A DNA stretch of 64,000 nucleotides from Thalassobacillus sp. CUG 92003 (GTDB lineage: Bacteria; Bacillota; Bacilli; Bacillales; Halobacillaceae), in the NCBI RefSeq assembly GCF_013618635.1, contig NZ_JABLSJ010000001.1, positions 372,001 through 436,000 on the forward strand. Reading direction: 5' to 3'. Under the pieces are notes generated by a model. It worked only from the letters and a program-made list of their open reading frames with translations, ran no database searches and was not told where the DNA came from. Positions 36,046-44,542 of this stretch are shown here, in pieces (position 1 is the stretch's first letter; every line of letters begins with the position of its first letter). Position numbers and translations under genes: made by a program.

Positions 36046-37025
36046 CGTATGTATTGGATATTAACAATTTGCAAATTGACGTAACCAAAGACGGTCAAAC
36101 TCACAACGTCGTGAAGGATGTAAGTCTAACAATTAAAAAGCAGCAAATCTACGGGATAGTAGGAGAATCTGGCAGCGGCAAGAGTTTAACCGCTCTTTCC
36201 ATAATGGGCTTGTTAGCATCCCCACCTCTGCACATCTCCAAGGGCGAGATTGTGTTTGAAGAGCAGCAGCTATTGGAAAAATCAGCCCGTGAGATGCGTA
36301 AGGTAAGAGGGAAGGACATCTCCATGATATTTCAAGAGCCTATGACAGCCCTCGACCCCCTGTTTACCATCGAAGATCAGCTTATGGAGGCGTTACGCTT
36401 TCATACGAAACTTTCAAAAAAGGAAATGAAAAAGGCGTGTATCGATATTGTTGATAGAGTTGGAATCCCGAGGCCTGCAGAAGTCGTAAAAGAGTACCCT
36501 CATCAATTATCCGGCGGGATGCGGCAGCGCATCATGATTGCGATTGCCATGCTATGTAACCCGAAGCTGCTGCTGGCTGACGAACCGACTACAGCATTGG
36601 ACGTGACGATTCAAGCGCAAATCCTCGACTTAATGAAAGAGTTGAAGGATGATTTTGATACCTCCATCCTGATGATCACGCATGATCTAGGTGTAATTGC
36701 CGAAACATGTGAGCGTGTCGCCGTCATGTATGCTGGTGAGATCGTAGAAGAAAGCGATGTTGTCAGTATTTTTCATTCGCCGAAACACCCCTATACGCAA
36801 GGGCTGTTGAAATCTATGGTTAGCGGAGACCGTGGTGATGAGCTATATTCCATTCCAGGCAAGGTTCCCTCAGTGGAAAACATGCCTGCAGGATGTCGTT
36901 TTGCCACAAGGTGCCCTCATGTAATGGATATCTGCCACGATCATACCCCAGATGTAAAAGAGGTTGCACAGGACCACACCTGTCAATGCTGGCTCTACCA
37001 GGAGGAGTTGGTTCACAATGGCTGA
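36042..37025 (+). CDS. Oligopeptide-type ABC transporter ATPase (DppD-like)
   Basis: A 327-residue ABC ATPase: Walker A GESGSGKS, Q-loop in MIFQEPMTALDP, signature LSGGMRQR, Walker B LLLADEPTTALD and the switch His in LMITHDLG. The C-terminal extension with CRFATRCPHVMDIC supplies the cysteines of the oligopeptide_ABC C-terminal motif. Translationally coupled to murQ upstream and overlapping the next ATPase gene by eight bases. Confidence 0.93.
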   Translation: MTYVLDINNLQIDVTKDGQTHNVVKDVSLTIKKQQIYGIVGESGSGKSLTALSIMGLLASPPLHISKGEIVFEEQQLLEKSAREMRKVRGKDISMIFQEPMTALDPLFTIEDQLMEALRFHTKLSKKEMKKACIDIVDRVGIPRPAEVVKEYPHQLSGGMRQRIMIAIAMLCNPKLLLADEPTTALDVTIQAQILDLMKELKDDFDTSILMITHDLGVIAETCERVAVMYAGEIVEESDVVSIFHSPKHPYTQGLLKSMVSGDRGDELYSIPGKVPSVENMPAGCRFATRCPHVMDICHDHTPDVKEVAQDHTCQCWLYQEELVHNG

Positions 37026-37986
37026 TGCGATTTTAAAAATTGAAGGACTGGAAAAATTCTTCCCCATAAAAGCGGGCGTCTTCAAACGAACAGTAGGGCA
37101 TGTCAAAGCTGTGAACGATGTAAGCTTTGACGTTAAAGAAAAAGAAACGTTCTCGTTAGTAGGCGAAAGCGGGTGTGGAAAATCAACCCTGGGCCGAAGC
37201 ATTCTGCGCATCCTAGAACCGACGGGCGGAAAAGTCATGTTTGAGGATGAAAACATCTTACGTTTTTCACCTGAAAAGATTCGTCAATTACGGAAAGATA
37301 TCCAGCTCGTTTTCCAGGACCCCTATAGTGCTTTAAACCCAAGAATGACGGTGCGCCAGCTTGTATCAGAGCCCTTATTTACACACTTCGATCTAAAGAA
37401 AAAAGACGTAGACCCTAAAGTTGATGACATTTTAGAAAAAGTCGGTTTGCCGATTGAGCATGCTGATCGGTATCCCCACCAATTCAGCGGCGGCCAGCGC
37501 CAGCGCATCAGCATCGCACGTGCCCTCGTACTTAAGCCAAAATTCGTGGTAGCGGATGAGCCGGTTTCAGCACTTGATGTTTCCATTCAGGCACAGATTT
37601 TAAAATTGCTGATGGACTTGCAAGAAGAATTTAATCTAACGTATTTATTCATTTCTCATGATTTAAATGTGGTCAAGCATATCAGTGACCGGGTGGGTGT
37701 CATGTATCTCGGCAAAATGATGGAAATGACAGAGACCGATTCTATTTACGAAGACCCGCTTCACCCCTATACGCAGGCGTTATTATCAGCCGTTCCCAAA
37801 TCTGATCCGTTGGAGACAAAGGATCGGGTGATCTTGCAAGGAGATGTCCCGAGTCCGGCAGACCCGCCCTCTGGATGTCCTTTTCATCTTCGTTGCCCGA
37901 AGGCCATGGACGTATGTTCAAGTGTGGAGCCAGAATTCAAAGAAGTGAAGCCGCACCATTTAGTTGCCTGTCACTTATATGAATAG
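37018..37986 (+). CDS. Oligopeptide-type ABC transporter ATPase (DppF-like)
   Basis: A 322-residue ABC ATPase with Walker A GESGCGKS, Q-loop VFQDPYSALNP, signature FSGGQRQR, Walker B VVADEPVSALD and LFISHDLNVVKH, plus the Cys-containing tail CPFHLRCPKAMDVC. AGGAGGAG precedes the ATG at 37018. With the DppD-like protein it forms the two-ATPase motor of this transporter. It is the last gene of the anmK operon. Confidence 0.93.
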   Translation: MADAILKIEGLEKFFPIKAGVFKRTVGHVKAVNDVSFDVKEKETFSLVGESGCGKSTLGRSILRILEPTGGKVMFEDENILRFSPEKIRQLRKDIQLVFQDPYSALNPRMTVRQLVSEPLFTHFDLKKKDVDPKVDDILEKVGLPIEHADRYPHQFSGGQRQRISIARALVLKPKFVVADEPVSALDVSIQAQILKLLMDLQEEFNLTYLFISHDLNVVKHISDRVGVMYLGKMMEMTETDSIYEDPLHPYTQALLSAVPKSDPLETKDRVILQGDVPSPADPPSGCPFHLRCPKAMDVCSSVEPEFKEVKPHHLVACHLYE

Positions 37987-37990
37987 TCGA

Positions 37991-38097
37991 CTGAGCGTTA
38001 GACCGATAAAAACTGAGCTAGACCGAAAAAGCGCGGCATTTGACCGATATCTGGTAGTGTAAGACTGAAAAAGGAGCAGCTTCGACCGATAAACGAG
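37991..38097. repeat. Degenerate array of GACCGATAAA-type units, array 2
   Basis: Five units (TTAGACCGATAAAA, TAGACCGAAAAAG, TGACCGATATC, TAAGACTGAAAAAGGAGCAG, TCGACCGATAAACGAG) in the same order as array 1 at 29068-29225. It starts within a few bases of the stop of the last anmK-operon gene. Confidence 0.75.
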
Positions 38098-38122
38098 TCC
38101 AAAACGTGAACGCACTACTGTG

Positions 38123-38150
38123 GCCCCGGATGTTATATCCTGGGCTTTAT
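38123..38150 (+). terminator. Probable terminator of the anmK-dpp operon
   Basis: GCCCCGGAT and ATCCTGGGC pair with one mismatch around a 5-base loop, followed by a weak TTTAT tail. Confidence 0.5.
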
Positions 38151-38243
38151 ATATGATCGGCTATTTTATCTGAAAAACGCGTTTTTATGCTGGTGTTTAG
38201 GGAACACGAAGGGAAGTAACAGTGACGATAAGGAGGAGCAACC

Positions 38244-39335
38244 ATGACACGAAGCCAGCTCGGAATTTCGATTTATCCCGAGCACGCAGAAACGACTGAC
38301 ATAAAAGATTATATGAAAAAGGCGCACGATCTGGGCTTTACTCGGATTTTTACGAACTTGATAGCGGTAAAAAAAGAAAGTAGGGAGTATAAGAAGCTTG
38401 TTGAATTGTACACGCATGCTCAGCATCTGGGGTTTGACGTGATAGCGGATGTTGCTCCGCAAGTGTTTGAGGAGTGGGGTCTCAGCTATGAAGAGGTGCG
38501 TGAATTTAAGGCCATCGGGATTGATGGGCTCCGGCTTGATTTAGGGTTGGATCCTAAAACGGAAGCAGCGTTGACCTATGATGAGTCTGGCTTGCTGTTG
38601 GAGTTGAATTCCAGTATGCATGATGGCAATTTGGAAGCGGTTATGGCTCATCGTCCTAATAAGGAGCGACTTATAAGCTGTCATAATTTTTATCCGCAGA
38701 AATTTACCGGCCTGTCCAAGGAGCATTTTTTGCAGACGAGTCAGCATTTCAAATCGCATGGACTCAAAACAGCGGCATTTGTATCGTCGCAACGTGGCAG
38801 TTTTGGACTGTCGGGTGAATTTGAAGGCTTACCGACGATCGAAGAGCAGCGCGAGCTTGCTGTTGCCAATCAGGCGAAATGGTTATGGGCGACAGGGTTG
38901 ATTGACGACATCATCGTTGGGAATATGTTTGCCTCGGACGAAGAGCTTGAGCAGTTGGCACAACTCCGTTCGGATGTTATCACGTTACAATTGGAAGAAA
39001 ACGATCAGATAACACGGGTTGAACATGCTATAGTGTATAACCATATCCATCACGTACGCGGCGATATATCCGATTATATGTATCGTTCTACTGAGCCACG
39101 GGCGCTTTATAAACAATCGGATATTCCGCCTTCCTCTGACAGCAGCCGGCCGGTTTACCCGGGGGATATCTTGATTGGGAACAATTTATACGGCCGTTAT
39201 AAAGGGGAATTGCAGATCGCTCGCAAAGAAATGCCGGCTGATGAACGAAAAAATAAGGTCGGCCGTGTATCACTCCCTGATTTTAGCTTGTTATATTTTC
39301 TCGATTCATGGCGTACTTTCCAATTTATGTCGTAA
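38244..39335 (+). CDS. mupG: 6-phospho-N-acetylmuramidase (MupG, DUF871)
   Basis: A 363-residue DUF871 protein. Its N-terminal TIM barrel (LGISIYPEHAE, FTRIFTNLI, DVAPQV, DGLRLDLG, SCHNFYPQ) is followed by a cyclophilin-like C-terminal domain (~245-363) with GDILIGNNLYGRYKGELQI. Staphylococcus aureus MupG, the studied member, hydrolyses intracellular MurNAc-6-P-GlcNAc, the product of MurP-PTS uptake. No MurP gene lies in this window, so how a 6-phosphorylated disaccharide arises here is open. AAGGAGGAG precedes the ATG. Confidence 0.85.
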   Translation: MTRSQLGISIYPEHAETTDIKDYMKKAHDLGFTRIFTNLIAVKKESREYKKLVELYTHAQHLGFDVIADVAPQVFEEWGLSYEEVREFKAIGIDGLRLDLGLDPKTEAALTYDESGLLLELNSSMHDGNLEAVMAHRPNKERLISCHNFYPQKFTGLSKEHFLQTSQHFKSHGLKTAAFVSSQRGSFGLSGEFEGLPTIEEQRELAVANQAKWLWATGLIDDIIVGNMFASDEELEQLAQLRSDVITLQLEENDQITRVEHAIVYNHIHHVRGDISDYMYRSTEPRALYKQSDIPPSSDSSRPVYPGDILIGNNLYGRYKGELQIARKEMPADERKNKVGRVSLPDFSLLYFLDSWRTFQFMS

Positions 39336-39418
39336 TGTTTGTGTTGTTCGCTGGCATGGGAATACTGTGAGTAACACTTGATTATAGATCGAGTCAGCTG
39401 ATTAAAGGAGAGGGTATT

Positions 39419-40381
39419 ATGCTTCGTTGGGGCGTTTTAGGAACAGCCAACATTGCTAAAAAAGCGTTAATTCCAGCTATAGAGCGTGCATTTGATCAGG
39501 AAGTTATAGCCGTTGCCAGCAGCAGTGGAAATGAAAAAGCATTTGCTGAAGAAATGAATATTGCCACAAGTTATAGCAGTTATGAGGAATTGCTTGAGCA
39601 AAACGAGATTGATGCCGTTTATATTCCGCTTCCGAATCATACGCATAAAGAATGGGTGCTAAAAGCAGCGGAAGCGGGAAAACATGTCTTATGTGAAAAA
39701 CCGGCTGCTCTTACGCGTGAAGATACGGCCGAGATGATAGATGTGTGCAATCGTAACAACGTAAAGTTTTTAGAAGCTTTCATGTATCAATTCCATCCGC
39801 AGCATCAATGGGTGAAGGATTTGATTGATGGCGGGGAAATCGGTAAGATTCAAATGATGAAGGCCAGTTTCACGTTTCCGCTTGGTGAAGAAGATTATAA
39901 TATCCGTCTTGATTCCTCCAAAGGCGGCGGAAGTATGTGGGACGTAGGAAGCTACGGAACCCATGTTATCCTCGATATGCTTGAGGGCTCGCCAGCCGAA
40001 TCCAAAGTAATATCAAAAAAAGGTAAGGAATACGATGTGGACGTGGCCTCCTTGATCTCTATGAAAATGGAAGATGGCGTGCTCGCCCAAATCGACTGCG
40101 GGTTCACCATGCCGCTGCGCCATCAATACGAAATAGTCGGTGCGATTGGCCGCATCACGGTGCCGTTTGCTTTCCGACCTGATAACAATGACCATGAGGG
40201 GGTCATACGGATTGAAAATAAAGATGGTATTCGAGAAGAGACCATTTCGGGAGATCAATACAGACAGCAAGTTGAAGCTTTCGCCAATGCAATCCGGGAT
40301 GATGAATCGCTCGAAGCTTACCATAAGCACACGTTAGACAATATCCATCTGCTTGAACAGCTTTATGCCCAGGGAAAATAG
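39419..40381 (+). CDS. Gfo/Idh/MocA family oxidoreductase
   Basis: A 320-residue NAD(P)-dependent dehydrogenase-like protein with Rossmann start WGVLGTANIAKKALIPA, the signature CEKPAAL and catalytic-region segments EAFMYQFHPQHQW and GSMWDVGSYGTH. Members oxidise or reduce sugars and cyclitols; the substrate here is unknown, but its position between mupG and the amiE-nagZ-namZ genes suggests an amino-sugar or lactyl-sugar derivative. AAAGGAGAGG precedes the ATG and a terminator follows. Confidence 0.78.
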   Translation: MLRWGVLGTANIAKKALIPAIERAFDQEVIAVASSSGNEKAFAEEMNIATSYSSYEELLEQNEIDAVYIPLPNHTHKEWVLKAAEAGKHVLCEKPAALTREDTAEMIDVCNRNNVKFLEAFMYQFHPQHQWVKDLIDGGEIGKIQMMKASFTFPLGEEDYNIRLDSSKGGGSMWDVGSYGTHVILDMLEGSPAESKVISKKGKEYDVDVASLISMKMEDGVLAQIDCGFTMPLRHQYEIVGAIGRITVPFAFRPDNNDHEGVIRIENKDGIREETISGDQYRQQVEAFANAIRDDESLEAYHKHTLDNIHLLEQLYAQGK

Positions 40382-40463
40382 CAGAACGTTCGAGGGAAAT
40401 TTTAATCTGACTTTACCGGTCGTTTTGCCCTAAATAAGGGTCTGATTTAAGCGATATCCTGAG

Positions 40464-40503
40464 AAATCGACGGAAACTGATAGGGTTTTCGTCGATTTTT
40501 TTG
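40464..40503 (+). terminator. Rho-independent terminator
   Basis: AAATCGACGGAAAC pairs with GTTTTCGTCGATTT (one G-T wobble) followed by TTTTT. It closes the mupG-oxidoreductase unit and separates it from the secreted enzyme operon. Confidence 0.85.
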
Positions 40504-40551
40504 TGGTTAAAACAGTGGGTTTGCGGAATTTCGTCAGAAAAATCAAACTTT

Positions 40552-40567
40552 ATTGGTATAGACAACT
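40552..40567. promoter_or_regulatory. NagR (YvoA)-type operator upstream of amiE-nagZ-namZ
   Basis: ATTGGTATAGACAACT matches, as I recall it, the dre-type site bound by the Bacillus GlcNAc repressor NagR. It lies 65 bases before the amiE start, in the proper place for promoter control. The direct observation is the 16-base word; NagR binding is inferred. NagR itself is not in the window. Confidence 0.65.
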
Positions 40568-40632
40568 ATATCTATTAAAGATAAGCTTTTAAGTAATGGA
40601 AGCCCTTTCATGAAGAGGGGAGGGCAAATCGA

Positions 40633-42354
40633 ATGAGGGAGTGGATACATGTCTTGAAAAAATCAACAGCGCTCGTGTTGTCTATTGTTATGGGGTTGAC
40701 GCTGAGCCTACCGACTCTGACTGCAGCCCAGGGAAACAAAGAGAGCCCGACAATCGAGAACCGTTCGGAAAAATCGTCTCAGTCACGTCATCACCCTGCT
40801 TTTTCGTGGGGCACACCCGGACCGATTTCTAACGTGCTCCATCCAGGTTCGGCACGAGGAGCGGGGATGCGCGAAGAGCCACTTCAGGAAATCGATGACA
40901 CGATGCAGGAGCTGATTGGTGAAGGTGTGATGCCGGGAGCCATTACGCATGTTGCGAGGCGCGGTCACGTGGTGCAGCATCAAGCTTATGGCTATGCGGC
41001 GAAATACGAAGATGACCAAGGAACAGTCATGTCGGATCCAGTTGCTATGCAAAAAGATACGATTATGGATTTAGCTTCGATCAGCAAGTTGTTTACGACA
41101 ACTTCCGCGATGATCCTTTATGAACAAGGCGCCTTTGATTTGGATGATCTTGTAGCGGATTACCTGCCATCATTCGCCTCCAATGGGAAAGAAGCGGTCA
41201 CGATTAGACAGTTGATGACCCACACCTCAGGTTTTCCTGCCTGGATACCCTTGTATCAACAAGGTGACAGTCGTGAAGACCGCTTGCAGATCGTCATGGA
41301 AGAACCGCTCACAGCCGAACCAGGGGAAAGCTATCAATATAGTGATCTGAATATGATTACCCTCGGTGTATTAATTGAAGAGCTGTCCGGGAAACGTCTC
41401 GATCAATTTGTTGCGGATAACATCACCGATCCACTCAATATGTCCAACACCATGTATAACCCCCCAGAATCGTTAAAACAGCAAACGGCCGCCACGGAAT
41501 TCCAGCCTTATATTGATCGGGGTATCGTTTGGGGAGAGGTCCACGATGAAAACGCTTGGTCATTAGACGGCGTTGCGGGCCATGCAGGCGTTTTCTCCAC
41601 GGCCTCGGACTTAGCTAAGTTTGCCCATATTTTTATTAATGATGGTCGCTATGGCGGCGAGCAAATCTTGAAGCCAGCCACCATCGATTTACTCGTAAAC
41701 AATCAAATTCCGGATTTTCCTGGTAACGCTCACGGTTTAGGATGGGAGCTAAACCAGGGTTGGTATATGGATGCGTTATCTGAAAGCACGACCATCGGCC
41801 ACACCGGGTATACAGGCACGTCCATTGTGATCAATCCCAACAACAAAACCGTGGCTATTTTACTCACCAACCGCGTGCACCCCACGCGTGACACCCCATC
41901 CACGAATCCCGCACGACGAGCTTTGGCACGACAGGTAGCTGATGCCATACCAGTTGACACACCGAAACATCGTGACACCTGGTTCGCAGGATACGGCAGC
42001 TCGGCTGACAAAACGTTAAAAGCTGAAATAGACCTTGATCATGACGCAACGTTAAGGTTTAGTACCTGGTACCGGATCGAAAATAACTATGATTTCGGGT
42101 ATGTCGAGGTATCGAGTGACGGGGAGAATTGGGAAGACGTAACGCCTGAATCTTATACAGGCAGCAGCGGAAATTGGAAAGATGTAAATGTTGCGATACC
42201 AAAAGACACTCAGTTTGTCCGGTTCCGCTATAACACGGATGGCTCGGTCAATTCCAGAGGGTGGTATGTAAGCGAGCCGACCATTAAAGAAGACGGCGAA
42301 CAACCTGATTCCTTGCAGTTGAGTTCGGATGAATGGGAAAAACGCTCCTATTAA
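40633..42354 (+). CDS. amiE: Secreted AmiE-like MurNAc-L-Ala amidase with extra C-terminal domain
   Basis: A 573-residue exported serine hydrolase. A signal peptide ends near residue 31 (LPTLTAAQG). The class-C-like domain has S149-I-S-K152, YSDLNM and GHTGYTGTSI. Bacillus subtilis AmiE (YbbE) removes the stem peptide from MurNAc and is encoded with NagZ and NamZ, as here. Residues ~450-560 form an added beta-sandwich-like domain (FSTWYRIENNYDFGYVEVS, FVRFRYNTDGS) resembling immune-inhibitor/MAM-type modules, probably for substrate or wall attachment. GGGGAGGG lies upstream. Confidence 0.82.
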   Translation: MREWIHVLKKSTALVLSIVMGLTLSLPTLTAAQGNKESPTIENRSEKSSQSRHHPAFSWGTPGPISNVLHPGSARGAGMREEPLQEIDDTMQELIGEGVMPGAITHVARRGHVVQHQAYGYAAKYEDDQGTVMSDPVAMQKDTIMDLASISKLFTTTSAMILYEQGAFDLDDLVADYLPSFASNGKEAVTIRQLMTHTSGFPAWIPLYQQGDSREDRLQIVMEEPLTAEPGESYQYSDLNMITLGVLIEELSGKRLDQFVADNITDPLNMSNTMYNPPESLKQQTAATEFQPYIDRGIVWGEVHDENAWSLDGVAGHAGVFSTASDLAKFAHIFINDGRYGGEQILKPATIDLLVNNQIPDFPGNAHGLGWELNQGWYMDALSESTTIGHTGYTGTSIVINPNNKTVAILLTNRVHPTRDTPSTNPARRALARQVADAIPVDTPKHRDTWFAGYGSSADKTLKAEIDLDHDATLRFSTWYRIENNYDFGYVEVSSDGENWEDVTPESYTGSSGNWKDVNVAIPKDTQFVRFRYNTDGSVNSRGWYVSEPTIKEDGEQPDSLQLSSDEWEKRSY

Positions 42355-42394
42355 CACGCATCTATCAAACAATCCTAAGAAAGGACGTGACCTA

Positions 42395-44515
42395 ATGAAA
42401 AAACGAGGTAAGCGCGGCTTGATCGGTATGCTGTTGTTCTTTATGTTAGCAGGGCAAACACTAGCAGGTTGGCCATCTAGCAATGTTCAGGCTGACGGGA
42501 AAGAAGGAGTCGATGATTTATTGATTTACCAGAACCTCCCGCAAGCTGAAGTAGAAGATGGGCAAGACACCATTAACTTAAAAGCTCTTCACGTCTATCA
42601 AGATGGCCATTTTATGTGGACAAGCGATCTAGAATGGGAATCGACCAATCAAAATGTGGCTACTGTTGATGATGATGGCACCGTCACCATGACCGGTCAG
42701 CCTGGTCGCTCCCATATCAAGGTGACAGACGGTCACTACACCGATCGAATATCTGTTCATACTAAACCGGACAAAAAGCCAGGTGAAAAAGGCAAACCGG
42801 ATTTTAAGCCAACGATCATCAAACAAACCGGTGAACGCTATCAATTGGTTGATGACGCCCTGGCTAATATGTCCTTAGAAGAAAAATTAGGTCAAATGAT
42901 GATGCCGGATTTTCGTAATTGGGACGGCGAAAATGTAACGGAAATGCTTCCGGAAATTGAGCAAATGGTTCAGGATTACCATTTGGGTGGTGTCATTTTA
43001 TTCCGTGAAAATGTCGTCACGACTGCCCAGACGACTGAACTTGTCGCGGATTATCAGGCAGCCTCCGAAAAGTATGGCATGCTTGTAACGATCGATCAGG
43101 AGGGCGGCATTGTAACTCGCCTCCAGTCTGGTACAGATATGCCAGGCAATATGGCACTTGGAGCCACTCGCTCTGAAACTATCAGCCATAATGTCGGGGA
43201 AGCGATCGGGGAAGAACTCAATTCTTTAGGCATTAACATGAATCTAGCGCCGGTAATGGATGTTAACAACAACCCGGACAACCCGGTCATCGGCGTGCGT
43301 TCATTCGGGGAGGATCCTCAGTTAGTGAGCGACCTTGGCGTGTCTTATATTGAGGGCGTTCAGGACGCTGGCGTCGCTGCAACAGCCAAGCATTTCCCAG
43401 GTCACGGCGATACAGCTGTTGATTCCCATATCGGACTGCCCGAAGTGCCTTACGGGATGGAGCGTTTAGAGGAAGTCGAGCTCTATCCTTTCCAACAGGC
43501 GATGAACGCCGGTGTTGATGCTATTATGACCGCCCATGTCACCTTTCCGAAAATTGATGACAGTACGGCGATCTCGAAAAAAACAGGAGAAGAAATCAAT
43601 ATACCCGCCACGCTATCCCACGATGTTTTGACCGGGTTAATGCGTGAGCAAATGGGATACGAGGGCGTCATCTATACCGATGCACTTAACATGAATGCGA
43701 TCGCTGACCACTTTGGTCCTGTAGATGCTGCCGTGCGTGCTGTAAAAGCAGGTTCGGATATTGTCCTGATGCCCGTCGGTATTTCAGATGTAGCTGAAGG
43801 GTTACAGGAAGCTGTGGAAACGGGTGAAATTTCCGTTGATCGCATTGAACAGTCGGTTGAACGCATCTTAGATCTTAAATTGAAAAAAGGGGTTATGAAA
43901 TCAGAGCAGCCGGAACCGCTTGAAGATAAAATTGAGCAAGCCGAGCAAGTGGTTGGATCTGACGAGCATAAAGCCGTTGAAACAGAAGCTGCACGCGAGT
44001 CCATCACACTCGTGAAGAATGATCAGTCGCTGCCTATTGAGGGTAACCCAGATGAAGACATCGTCGTCATCGGAAACACTTACGTAGATGCTTTAGGCAG
44101 TGCCGTGAAGGAGCAACATGAAAATACCACAATCATGAACCTTGGTTCAGACTATGCCCTGTCAGATGAACAGCTTCAACACGTCCGGGAAGCCGACCAT
44201 GTGATTACGGGCACTTACACGTACAATGTGTCCACTCGTTCTGACGATCATCCGCAAATGGAAATGGTGGATCAAGTCATGAGTGAGGCAGAAGGTAACG
44301 TGATCGGAGTAGGCATCCGCAACCCTTATGATATTATGGCTTATCCTGATGTGGATGCGTATGTTGCCCAGTATGGATTCCGAGACGCCAGTTTTGAAGC
44401 GACAGCGGCTGCTTTATTTGGCGATTACGCTCCAACCGGTCAACTTCCCGTTTCCATTCCGGGAACAGGCGATAATACGACCCTCTATGATTTCGGACAT
44501 GGCTTAAGTTATTAA
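42395..44515 (+). CDS. nagZ: Secreted exo-beta-N-acetylglucosaminidase NagZ (GH3)
   Basis: A 706-residue exported GH3 enzyme that frees GlcNAc from the non-reducing end of wall fragments. Signal peptide to about A33 (SNVQA); residues ~45-130 form an Ig-like/BIG2 module (LEWESTNQNVATVDDDGTVTM). The GH3 barrel has KHFPGHGDTAVDSHIGLP with the Asp343/His345 acid-base dyad and nucleophile D429 in YTDALNMNAI; a C-terminal alpha/beta domain follows, as in Bacillus NagZ (YbbD). An upstream ATG at 42329 overlaps amiE and is unlikely; AAAGGACG precedes 42395. Confidence 0.92.
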   Translation: MKKRGKRGLIGMLLFFMLAGQTLAGWPSSNVQADGKEGVDDLLIYQNLPQAEVEDGQDTINLKALHVYQDGHFMWTSDLEWESTNQNVATVDDDGTVTMTGQPGRSHIKVTDGHYTDRISVHTKPDKKPGEKGKPDFKPTIIKQTGERYQLVDDALANMSLEEKLGQMMMPDFRNWDGENVTEMLPEIEQMVQDYHLGGVILFRENVVTTAQTTELVADYQAASEKYGMLVTIDQEGGIVTRLQSGTDMPGNMALGATRSETISHNVGEAIGEELNSLGINMNLAPVMDVNNNPDNPVIGVRSFGEDPQLVSDLGVSYIEGVQDAGVAATAKHFPGHGDTAVDSHIGLPEVPYGMERLEEVELYPFQQAMNAGVDAIMTAHVTFPKIDDSTAISKKTGEEINIPATLSHDVLTGLMREQMGYEGVIYTDALNMNAIADHFGPVDAAVRAVKAGSDIVLMPVGISDVAEGLQEAVETGEISVDRIEQSVERILDLKLKKGVMKSEQPEPLEDKIEQAEQVVGSDEHKAVETEAARESITLVKNDQSLPIEGNPDEDIVVIGNTYVDALGSAVKEQHENTTIMNLGSDYALSDEQLQHVREADHVITGTYTYNVSTRSDDHPQMEMVDQVMSEAEGNVIGVGIRNPYDIMAYPDVDAYVAQYGFRDASFEATAAALFGDYAPTGQLPVSIPGTGDNTTLYDFGHGLSY

Positions 44516-44542
44516 TCCTAAAATGATCAAGGAGGAATCGAA

